A stretch of DNA of 64,000 bases from Rhodoferax sp. BLA1. GTDB lineage: Bacteria > Pseudomonadota > Gammaproteobacteria > Burkholderiales > Burkholderiaceae_C. Under the pieces are notes generated by a model. That model worked only from the letters and a program-made list of their open reading frames with translations, was not told the DNA's origin and searched no databases. Each line of letters begins with the position of its first letter. The first letter of the stretch is position 1. Shown here piece after piece: positions 9,219 to 17,900 of the stretch. The stretch is taken from contig NZ_SZVI01000003.1 of the NCBI RefSeq assembly GCF_013416775.1, positions 1 to 64,000 of the forward strand, read 5' to 3'. Position numbers and translations under genes: made by a program.

Positions 9219-10772
9219 TCAGGCCTGATGCACGCGGTTTCGGCCCTGGGTTTTGGCCTGGTAGAGCGCTGCATCGGCGCGACGGTAAAGCGAGGTGGTG
9301 GTGTCTGTGGCACTGACAGCGGCCACGCCCAGGCTCATGGTCATCACCCCCAAGGGGAGGTTGGCCCGGTGCGCGATGCCCATGCCTTGAAAATGGGCAC
9401 GGATCTGCTCGGCGACCGCGACCGCCTGCTCGGCGCTCACCCCCAGTAACAACACACCAAACTCCTCACCCCCCAGGCGCGCAGGCAGGTCCAGCTCACG
9501 GCGCAAACAGCTGCGCAAACACTGGGCCACTTTCTGCAGGGCGTCGTCACCCGCCGGATGGCCATAACTGTCGTTGTATTTCTTGAAGTAGTCCACGTCC
9601 ATGAGGATCAGCGCCGCGGGCAACTGTTGCCGGGCGTACTGCGCCAGCATGTGCTCCAGCCGTTCGTTAAAAGCGCGCCGATTGGGCAAACCGGTCAGGG
9701 CATCGGTTTGCGACAGGTTTTTAAGCTCCTGCACCTGATGACGCACCACGGTCACCAGTTCTCGGGCGTAACGCGCCAAGGCGGCCATTTCGTCGTGGCC
9801 ACTGACGGTGACCTCCCCGGTCCAGCGCTTGGAGTCCACAATCAGCGCCAACTCCTCCCGCAAACGGTTGAGCCGTCGCACCACCACCCGATCCAGCAGC
9901 AGCACCAGCAGCACCCCACAGGTCAGAATCAGGGCAATCACCACGGCCTGGGTGGTGTCATAACTGCTGCTGGCCAGCTGGGCGTGTCGGCGTGGCCAAC
10001 TCATGCGCACCTGGGCGATGTCGTTGCCAAACAGGCTGGTGATGGGGTAACGCAATTCAATGTCGTGCTCATGCGCCATCACCTGCACCAGCTCTTGGCG
10101 AAACACGTTGTCCACCACCAGCGGGGATTTCACAATGAGCGGCGCATTGGGCACATCCACAATGCTGAAACGAATGCCGGTGAGTTCAGACACCTGCTGG
10201 ACCATCTCGTCGCTGAGCCATTGCCCGATCACCACCAAACCACGCGGGCTCCCTTTGCCTTCGCTGTCTACCACCGGGCTGAAACACACCAGGGCCACCC
10301 GCGCTCTGGCCTTGATGGCACCGCAACCACGGCCTGTGGGCGACAAGTTCGCATACCCAGGGTAGGCATAACCACGCTGCTGGGTTTCATCGGTCACCGG
10401 TGTTTCGCCCTGCGCGCCCGGCACCTCACTCATGTCAAGCACCTTGCCCTGCAGGTCCAGCAGCAGCAAAAAGTCCACGTCGGCCACCGCCAGGGCGTCC
10501 ACACTCAGCTCATTCTGGCGGAATTGCGTCGTGCGATGCAGCAGATGCTGGTACAGCGCGGTCCAGTTGGCCCAGGACTTCAAGGTGCCGTTGACCTCCA
10601 GCGTGCGTGCCTGCAGGGTACTCATCAGGCGGTGCAGGTCGGCACGCGCCTCCACCTCTTCCTGCTGCGCCGCTTTCTCGTGGCTGCCCCAGCGCAGCAC
10701 GATCAGGGTCAGCAAGGCCAACACCGACAGGATGCTGACCAGGTAAAGCGAAATTCTCCGTCTCAAACCCAA
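9219..10772 (-). CDS. CHASE4-domain diguanylate cyclase (copy 1)
   Basis: 517 residues: an N-terminal membrane helix (about 8-27), a periplasmic CHASE4 sensor region, a second helix (about 275-295, VVIALILTCGVLLVLLL), then a GGDEF domain. The active site is GGEEF at about 434-438, with the allosteric inhibitory RxxD motif (RELD) five residues before it, so the enzyme should make cyclic di-GMP and be feedback-inhibited. The start is TTG at 10772 with CAGGAG seven bases upstream; the neighbouring paralogue uses ATG at the equivalent place. A 216-bp gap separates it from that paralogue. Confidence 0.9.
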   Translation of the reverse strand: MGLRRRISLYLVSILSVLALLTLIVLRWGSHEKAAQQEEVEARADLHRLMSTLQARTLEVNGTLKSWANWTALYQHLLHRTTQFRQNELSVDALAVADVDFLLLLDLQGKVLDMSEVPGAQGETPVTDETQQRGYAYPGYANLSPTGRGCGAIKARARVALVCFSPVVDSEGKGSPRGLVVIGQWLSDEMVQQVSELTGIRFSIVDVPNAPLIVKSPLVVDNVFRQELVQVMAHEHDIELRYPITSLFGNDIAQVRMSWPRRHAQLASSSYDTTQAVVIALILTCGVLLVLLLDRVVVRRLNRLREELALIVDSKRWTGEVTVSGHDEMAALARYARELVTVVRHQVQELKNLSQTDALTGLPNRRAFNERLEHMLAQYARQQLPAALILMDVDYFKKYNDSYGHPAGDDALQKVAQCLRSCLRRELDLPARLGGEEFGVLLLGVSAEQAVAVAEQIRAHFQGMGIAHRANLPLGVMTMSLGVAAVSATDTTTSLYRRADAALYQAKTQGRNRVHQA

Positions 10773-10871
10773 TTGAATGGCTCCTGTTTGGTGTCTTATG
10801 TGTCAATCTGGACACAAACCGACAATTGTCCACTATGCTGCACAAATGGATACAACATCTTTAAACAGCAA

Positions 10872-10921
10872 CCAAAAAATAGAGCTATCAACCCTTTTCA
10901 CAAAAGGGCTAGAGGCCAAAA
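10872..10921. repeat. Dispersed palindromic repeat, copy 3
   Basis: AATAGAGCTATCA, then the stem ACCCTTTT...AAAAGGGCT, then AGAGGCC. It lies in the 216-bp gap between the two diguanylate cyclase genes, upstream of copy 1 and downstream of copy 2. It could terminate transcription from the upstream cyclase. Confidence 0.75.
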
Positions 10922-10988
10922 AACCTTACAAAAACCGTCACCCACGCGTACAGTCGTTTGAAGCTGCGCGCCAGCTCAGCCGCTGTGT

Positions 10989-12542
10989 TCAGGCCAAAGT
11001 CACCTGATTGCGGCCTTGGTGTTTGGCTTGGTAAAGCGCGGCATCGGCGCGGTGGTAGAGCGTTGTTGCGGTGTCGGCGTCCGTCACCACGGCCACGCCC
11101 AGGCTCATGGTCATCACCTTGAGTGGCGGATTGGCCTCATGCGCCAGGGCCATGTTTTGCAAAGCCAGGCGGATGTGTTCAGCTGCCGCACAGGCCTGCT
11201 CGGCCGTCACCCCTTGCAACAACACCCCAAACTCCTCACCTCCCAGCCGCGCAGGCAGGTCCAGCTCACGCCGCAAGGCGCTGCGCAGGCACTGGGCAAT
11301 GGCCTTGAGCGCCTCGTCACCCGCCGGATGGCCATAACGGTCGTTGTATTTTTTGAAGTAGTCCACATCCATCAGGATCAGGGCGGCAGACAGCTGTTGC
11401 CGGGCATACTGGGCCAGGATGTGCTCCAGGCGATCATTAAAAGCCCGCCGGTTGGCCAGCCCGGTGAGGGTATCCGTCAACGACAGATTTTTGAGCTCCT
11501 GCACCTGATGGTGCACCACGGCCACCACTTCCTGGGTGTAACGCGCCAGTTCTGCCAATTCGTCCCCGCCCCTGACCGACACCTCACCGGCCCAGCGTTT
11601 GGAATCCACAATACCCGCCAGCTCCTCCTGCAACAGCTTGAGCCGCCGCACCACCACCAGATCCAGCAGCAGCGCCAGCACCACACCACAGACCACCATC
11701 AACCCGATCACCACCGTCTGTGTGGCGTGCAAGCCGATGTCGGCCATTTGCTCATGCAAGCGCGGCCATTCCATGCGGATTTCGGCAATCGGTTGGCCAA
11801 AGATGTTGGTGATCGGGTAACGCAACTCAAGAACCCGCTCGTGCTCCACCAGCGTCACCGCCTCCTTCTTGAACACCGGCTCCCCCTGGTACTGGGACGG
11901 TGCAGTCAGGGCCGGGTCTGGCAGATCAACCACGCTGAAACGGGCACCCGAGAGCCGCGAAATCTGCTGGGTCAAGGCATCATCAACCCACTGCCCCATC
12001 ACCGCAAAACCACTCGAACTGCCCTCACCCCCATTTTTGAACACCGGGCTGACACAGACCTGTGCCACCTGCTTGCCGACCCTGATGACACCACAGCCAC
12101 GGGAATGGGCTGAGGACTTCGCCAAGGCCGGATACGCCTGAGACTGGGTCCGGAAAGTGCCGGTTGCCGGGGTGTCACCCTGGCGACCGGGCACCTCAAT
12201 CATGTCGATCAACTGGCTGTCCAGGTCCAATAACACCAAGAAATCGACTTGGACCGCCCTCAGCACCTTCAAGTCCAGCTCTTTCTGGCGAAATGCCGGT
12301 TGGCGATCGAGCAGGTAATCATGCAGGCCGGTCCAGTTGGCCCAAGGCTGCAATGTGCCGTTGAGCCTGAGGGTGCTGGCGTGGAAAAGGCTCAGCAGCC
12401 GTTTCAACTCCCCATGCGCCTCCGCCACTTCCAGCTGGACAGCCCGCTGGTGGCTGTGCCAACGCAAAGCACTCAGCGTCAGCACCGCCAGCACAGCCAA
12501 GACGCTGATCAAGTACACAGAAATGCGCCTTCTCAGTCCCAT
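10989..12542 (-). CDS. CHASE4-domain diguanylate cyclase (copy 2)
   Basis: 517 residues, exactly the length of the cyclase at 9219, and alignable with it along the whole length (MGLRRRIS start, CHASE4 region with NGTL..WANWT, second membrane helix, GGDEF domain). The active site GGEEF and the RELD inhibitory site are both intact. ATG 12542 has AGGAGG upstream; the frame is open to 12668, but that extension is not conserved in the paralogue. The pair is a tandem duplication. The periplasmic domains have diverged more than the catalytic domains, which suggests different signals feeding the same output. Confidence 0.9.
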   Translation of the reverse strand: MGLRRRISVYLISVLAVLAVLTLSALRWHSHQRAVQLEVAEAHGELKRLLSLFHASTLRLNGTLQPWANWTGLHDYLLDRQPAFRQKELDLKVLRAVQVDFLVLLDLDSQLIDMIEVPGRQGDTPATGTFRTQSQAYPALAKSSAHSRGCGVIRVGKQVAQVCVSPVFKNGGEGSSSGFAVMGQWVDDALTQQISRLSGARFSVVDLPDPALTAPSQYQGEPVFKKEAVTLVEHERVLELRYPITNIFGQPIAEIRMEWPRLHEQMADIGLHATQTVVIGLMVVCGVVLALLLDLVVVRRLKLLQEELAGIVDSKRWAGEVSVRGGDELAELARYTQEVVAVVHHQVQELKNLSLTDTLTGLANRRAFNDRLEHILAQYARQQLSAALILMDVDYFKKYNDRYGHPAGDEALKAIAQCLRSALRRELDLPARLGGEEFGVLLQGVTAEQACAAAEHIRLALQNMALAHEANPPLKVMTMSLGVAVVTDADTATTLYHRADAALYQAKHQGRNQVTLA

Positions 12543-12870
12543 CTGACGTCCTCCTGTGTTCTGTGTTGATCCATGGGTCGTTTTTGGCAACGTGTGGCTT
12601 GGGCCATCACCTGAAGTGATGGGTCTGCACCCTGGTGGCGCCACGGCAGCCACCCGACGGGTTGACATCCGCTACTGTAAATAGAGCAATCAGCCCTTTT
12701 TTGACAAGGGCTGGCATACAAAAATATCGGGCATTGTCGAGCAAGCCTGTATTCCCCTACCTAAGGCTTGTCTGGATTGACACAGGGCACGCCTTGTTTG
12801 AACAATCGCAGCCCGGTCGGAGATTGTCGGCCGATGCCATTCAGGTTCTGCGTCCATCACAGGAGACACC
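12543..12870. other. Gene-free stretch with hairpin and palindromic repeat copy 4
   Basis: 328 bp between divergent genes (diguanylate cyclase copy 2 and the SGNH hydrolase). It holds a 7-bp perfect hairpin CCATCAC-CTGAA-GTGATGG at 12604-12622 and a copy of the dispersed palindromic repeat at about 12677-12722 (AGCCCTTTT...AAGGGCT). Promoters for both genes should lie here. A TTGACA at about 12777 has no convincing -10 partner. I see no coding sequence. Confidence 0.6.
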
Positions 12871-13917
12871 ATGACACCTTCCCTACGCAGGCTGCTGTTC
12901 ACCGCCGCCCTCATGCTGACAGCGCCCCTGTCGGCCCACGCCGGTTTGCAGGCCCTGAACCAACTGTTTGTGTTTGGTGACTCACTCTCTGATGGCGGCA
13001 ACTACGCTGGCTCCGGTTTACCAGGCTCCTACCCGCCACCGCCCTATTCCGCCACCCGTTATTCCAACGGGCCAACGGCGGTGGAATACCTGTGGCAGGC
13101 GTATCACCCGGGCGACACCAGCTTCAAACCGTCCAGCTTGGGCGGCAGCAATTACGCTCTGGGTGGCGCCACCAGCGGCAGCACCAATTTCAACGCGTTC
13201 AATCCCAGCACTCCACCCGCTCTCCAAGGCTGGTTTGGTTCGCAAGGTGGCGTGACCAACCAGGTCGACAGCTTTGCCAACAGCTGCACCAATTGTTTTG
13301 TGCCCGATGAATCGCTGTTTGTGGTCTGGGCCTTTCCCAACGACGTGTTTTTGGATGCATCGAATCCCCAGTTGATTTCCATAGGCGTCAACAACATCAC
13401 CAACGCCATCGCCAAGCTGTTCGCTGAAGGAGCCACCCACTTCCTGGTTCCCAACATGCCCGATCTGGGCAACACACCGGGGTTTCTGGGCAATACCAAC
13501 CTGACGGCACTCACTGTTGCCTTCAATTTGGCACTGGCCGACGCATTGACTTTGCTTGACCAAAGTTTGAACCAGGTGGAGATCACCCAGTTTGACACCT
13601 TTGGCACCCTCAGTGACGTGGTTGCCAACCCTGCCAAATACGGCATGAGCAATGTCACCCAGCAGTGTGTGCAACATCTTCAGGACGGCACCTGCAACCC
13701 CGACAGCTGGCTGTTCTGGGACGGTGTGCACCCCACCACCGTCGGGCATGCCATCCTGGGCGCCCAGTTTGCCGCGGCTATTGATGTGCCAGAGCCAGCC
13801 AGCCTGTGGCTGATGGCACTGGCTTTGCTGCTGCTGGGGCTGAGCTGGCGGTCGCAGCAGCGCCGCGTTGGCGCCCAACCAGCCTGGCTGCCAAAGGCCC
13901 TATCCGCTGTGGCCTGA
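12871..13917 (+). CDS. SGNH/GDSL-family hydrolase with PEP-CTERM anchor
   Basis: 348 residues. A signal peptide (cleavage near AHA-G) is followed by a GDSL lipase/esterase domain: nucleophile S38 in FGDSLSDGG, block III PND, and the catalytic pair D284/H287 in DGVHP. The C-terminus has a PEP-CTERM sorting signal: VPEPAS at about 306-311, a hydrophobic helix, then RSQQRR. Such tails are processed by an exosortase and are linked to exopolysaccharide-producing bacteria. The protein should be exported and surface-associated, hydrolysing an ester that cannot be named from sequence. A GGAGAC ribosome site precedes the ATG. Confidence 0.9.
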   Translation: MTPSLRRLLFTAALMLTAPLSAHAGLQALNQLFVFGDSLSDGGNYAGSGLPGSYPPPPYSATRYSNGPTAVEYLWQAYHPGDTSFKPSSLGGSNYALGGATSGSTNFNAFNPSTPPALQGWFGSQGGVTNQVDSFANSCTNCFVPDESLFVVWAFPNDVFLDASNPQLISIGVNNITNAIAKLFAEGATHFLVPNMPDLGNTPGFLGNTNLTALTVAFNLALADALTLLDQSLNQVEITQFDTFGTLSDVVANPAKYGMSNVTQQCVQHLQDGTCNPDSWLFWDGVHPTTVGHAILGAQFAAAIDVPEPASLWLMALALLLLGLSWRSQQRRVGAQPAWLPKALSAVA

Positions 13918-13918
13918 C

Positions 13919-13975
13919 TATCAAAAGGTATAGCTATCAGCCCTTGATATATAAGGGCTAAATGCCAAAAGGCTT
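13919..13975. repeat. Dispersed palindromic repeat, copy 5
   Basis: One of the best-preserved copies: TATCAAAAGGTATAGCTAT, then AGCCCTTGATATATAAGGGCT, then AAATGCC. It starts directly after the SGNH hydrolase stop codon and lies between two convergent genes, where it can act as a transcription stop in both directions. Confidence 0.8.
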
Positions 13976-13987
13976 AAAAACACTGCA

Positions 13988-14992
13988 CTAACCCTCAAAC
14001 TGCGGATGCAGCTGTTTGATGCGGCTCATGGCCAAACCGGCGGCGGCGGTGCGGGTTTCGACCCCGAGTTTGGCAAACACCCGCTCCAGGTGTTTTTTGA
14101 CCGTCATCGGGCTGCTGCCAACAATGTCGCCAATGTCGCGGTTGATCTTGCCTTTGACCACCCAGTACAGCACCTCGGCCTCGCGCGGGGTGAGTTTGAA
14201 GCTCAGCGCCATGGCCTCAATCACACTCAACTCGCTGACCTCTTGCATGATGATCAGCCAGTCGCCACCACCCTCACTGTCCCCAATCTGCTGGTGCAGC
14301 CGGAAGGTCAGGCGGTTAGCGCCATGCTCGACACTCAGGCGCGGCGGCTCGGTCAAAGGCTCTTTGGCTTGCACATGGCGGCGTAACCAGACCAGCACCG
14401 GCTCCGGGGTGATGGGGGCGTCGGTGCCGTAATAACGCGCCAGCAGCTCCCGCGCCAGCGGGGTCTGCCACATCAGTTTGCCGTCACTCACTCGCACCGT
14501 GATGCTGGCGTAACCAAAAGCGTCGAGTGCGCTGCGGGCCTGGCGCCGCTCACGCGCGCCCTGCAAATGCACCGCCATACGCGCCAGCACCTCCTTGGGC
14601 TTGATCGGTTTGGTGACGTAATCCACGCCGCCGGATTCGAGCGCGGCCACCAGGTGTTCGGTCTCGGTCAGGCCGGTCATAAAAACAATCGGGATGTGGC
14701 TGGTCTGCGGCAGGCTCTTGAGGCGGCGTGCCACCTCAAAACCATCCATGCCGGGCATCATCGCATCGAGCAGGATGATGTCGGGCAGCACCTGGGCGGC
14801 GCGTTGTAACGCGGCCTCGCCGTTGATCGCCACCAGCACGGTATAGCCGGACTCGTCCAGTGCGTCATGCAACACCGCCAGGTTGTCGGGCACGTCGTCA
14901 ACAATCAGCACCACATCGCTGTTGGCACGGTCCAGCGTGCGGTCCAGCATCGGGCGCGGCAAGGCGCTTTGTAAATTAGTTTTCGTTGGCAT
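13988..14992 (-). CDS. Response regulator, receiver plus LuxR-type HTH
   Basis: 334 residues. An N-terminal receiver (VVLIVDDVPDN; phosphoacceptor D76 in IILLDAMMPG; conserved K in VTKPIKPKEV) is followed by a middle region of about 130 residues and a LuxR/NarL-type helix-turn-helix (LTPREAEVLYWVVKGKINRDIG, VKKHLERVFAKLGV). It overlaps the 3' end of the permease-kinase gene by 17 bp, so the two are cotranscribed and almost certainly form a cognate pair. The most obvious nearby target is the urease operon, but this is inference from position. Confidence 0.9.
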   Translation of the reverse strand: MPTKTNLQSALPRPMLDRTLDRANSDVVLIVDDVPDNLAVLHDALDESGYTVLVAINGEAALQRAAQVLPDIILLDAMMPGMDGFEVARRLKSLPQTSHIPIVFMTGLTETEHLVAALESGGVDYVTKPIKPKEVLARMAVHLQGARERRQARSALDAFGYASITVRVSDGKLMWQTPLARELLARYYGTDAPITPEPVLVWLRRHVQAKEPLTEPPRLSVEHGANRLTFRLHQQIGDSEGGGDWLIIMQEVSELSVIEAMALSFKLTPREAEVLYWVVKGKINRDIGDIVGSSPMTVKKHLERVFAKLGVETRTAAAGLAMSRIKQLHPQFEG

Positions 14993-17900
14993 AACTGCTC
15001 AATTGCGTCAGCATGGCTTCGAACTGGAACTGCTTGGCCAACTCACGCATGCCCGCCACAAAGTGCGCGCAGTGCGGGTGGCTGAGTTCGAGGTTGTCGA
15101 GCTGGTTCAGGATGCCGCGGTAATAACCCAGCACCACCAGCTCACGCAGCGCGTCGACTTGTGGTTTGGGTGGCACCACCAGCTCGGTAGTCTGGCGGGG
15201 GGTGTCTTCTGCGGCGGGGGCGGCGGTTTCCAGCCAGCTGAGTTTCAGGCGGCGCTCCAGCCAGTCCAACAAGTCAATGTGGCGTACCGGCTTGAGGATG
15301 AAATCCTCACTCGGCACGCCCAGGTCGTTGTCCAGCCCACGGTCAAACGCGTTCGCAGAAACAATAGCAATGAATGGGGCAGGATTTGGGCTTTCCGCCA
15401 ATAACGCCCGCAAGCGGCGGATGGTTTCCCAGCCGTCAATGCCGGGCATGGCCAGGTCCATCAGGATCACCTCGGGCGCGTAACCGGCGGCCAGCAGGTC
15501 TAGGCAGTCGTGGCCATTGGCGGCGGTGCGCACATCGAAACCCAGCGGCTGCAACAGCTTGACCAGCACCTCGCGGTCGGCCTCCTCGTTGTCTACCACC
15601 AGAATGCGCCGCCGTGGCCCGATGTAACCGCGACGCGGGCGGCGCACAAACAGCCGGTTCTGGTGTTTGGAAGCAGGGGAATACACCGAGTTGTCGAGTG
15701 CGCTGCTGACCTCGGGCAAAAACAGCTTGGCCTTGAAGGTGGAGCCGATGCCGGGGGTGCTGGTCACCGTCATCTGGCCACCCATCAGGTCTGTCAACAT
15801 GCGGGCAATGGTCAGACCCAGACCGGCGCCAGGTGCGGCATTACCCGCACCTTGGGCACGTGTGAAGGGCTCGAAGATGCGTGTTAACTCGGACTCGGAC
15901 AGCCCCGGGCCGGAGTCCTCCACCTCGATCACCGCCATCTCACGCGCGTAACTCACTCGCAGCGTGACCTGCCCTTGGGTTGTGAACTTGATGGCATTGC
16001 CCACCAGATTGATCAGGATCTGGCGCACCCGTTTTTCATCAGCACGCACCACGGTCGGCAGGTTGCCATCCACCTCACAGAGGAAGGTCAGGCCCTTGGC
16101 TTGTGCCTCCAACTCAAACAGGCTGGCAATATCGCTCACAAAATCGGCAAAGAGCAGAGGTTTGACCAAGAGGGTGAGGCGCCCGGCCTCAATGTGAGCC
16201 ATGTCCAGCGTGCCTTCGATCAGTGAGAGCAAATGTTCACCCCCGCGTTTGATGACGCTGACCGCTTGTTTGCGGTGCGCCGGGATGCCCGCGTCTTCCC
16301 CCATGAGTTGGGCATACCCCAGGATGCTGTTGAGCGGTGTACGCAGTTCGTGGCTGATGGCGCTGATATAGCGACTCTTGGCCTGGTTGGCCTGGTCTGC
16401 CGCCGCGCGCGCCTCATCAGCCACCTGTTTGGCGCGTTGCAGGGCTTCGTCGGTCTGGCGGTGCAAATCGATTTCGCGCAGTAACAAATGGGTTTGCCGG
16501 TTGGACTCTTCCTGCGCCACCAGGCGGCTTTTGTGCGCCAGCACCACCCACCAGGCCACCAGACCACCAATCAGGATCAGCGCCATATAGGCTTTCAAGA
16601 AACCCGCGCGCAACACATCCATGGCTGATTGCAGCGCCTGCGGACTGCTCAGAGTCTGGGCCAAGGTTCGGGTTTCCTGGTGATAGAGCAGCCCGAACAC
16701 GCTGGCCAGCAGCGGCGCAATCACCAGCATCAGCATCAAGAATGTGCCCAGACCTTTGTCCAAATGCGCCCAGGCGGGTTGAGGCAACAACCAGCGCAGG
16801 GCAGCCTGCCACTGGCTCGCCAGGCTGGCGTGGGGTTTGCACAGGTCACCACAACGCGCGTCGAGCGTGCAGCACAGCGAACAGATCGGCCCTTGGTAGG
16901 CTGGGCAAAACGCCATGTCTGGCCCCTCGTACTCGCGCTCACAAATCACACAGGTGCTGACCCGCAAGCGTTGGTAACTGCCGCTGTCTGTTTTGGCCGT
17001 GTCTCCCTCTGGGAAAAGGCTGGAATGAGGGCTGGGCCGCGCCAGGTAGTACTTGCCACCCGTTGCCCAGGCAATCAAAGGGGATGCGACGAGCGCCGTG
17101 CCCAGCGCGATCAGCGCTGAAAACGCCTGCGCCAACGGCCCCAGAAAACCCAGGTGCGCGGTGATCGACAGGGTCGACGCCAGCACCATCGCGCCCACCC
17201 CCACCGGGTTGATGTCGTACAGGTGCGCGCGTTTAAATTCGATGCCCGGTGGCGACAGGCCCAACGGCTTGTTGATGACCAGGTCCGCCACCACCACCAT
17301 CATCCAGGCAATCGCGATGTTGGAGTACAGCCCCAGCACCTCGCCCAATGCGGCAAACACATTCATCTCCATCAGCATGAAGGCGATCAAGGTGTTGAAC
17401 ACCACCCACACCACCCGCCCCGGGTGGCTGTGCGTCAGACGCGAGAAAAAGTTGCTCCAGGCCAGCGACCCGGCATAAGCGTTGGTGACATTGATCTTGA
17501 GCTGCGACAGCACCACGAACAAGGCAGTTGCCGCCACCGCCCAGCCGTAGTGCGGAAAGACGTATTCGTAGGCCGCCAGGTACATCTGGTTCGGGTCGAC
17601 CGCACGGTCGGTGGGTACCGCATTCTGAATGGCCAGATAGGCCAGCAGCGCGCCGCCCAGCATCTTGAGCACACCCAAAACCACCCAGCCCGGCCCACCG
17701 GCCAGCACCCCTAGCCACCAGCGCCGTGTGTTGGCCTTGGTTTTGACCGGCATAAAACGCAGGTAGTCGGCCTGCTCACCCATCTGGGTCATCAGCGCCA
17801 CCCCCACCGTCAGCGCAGCACCAAAAAGCGGCAGGCTAAAGCCCTCAGACAGTCCTTTGTCACCAATGTAGTGCGTGACACCGGCAAACGCGTTCGGGTC

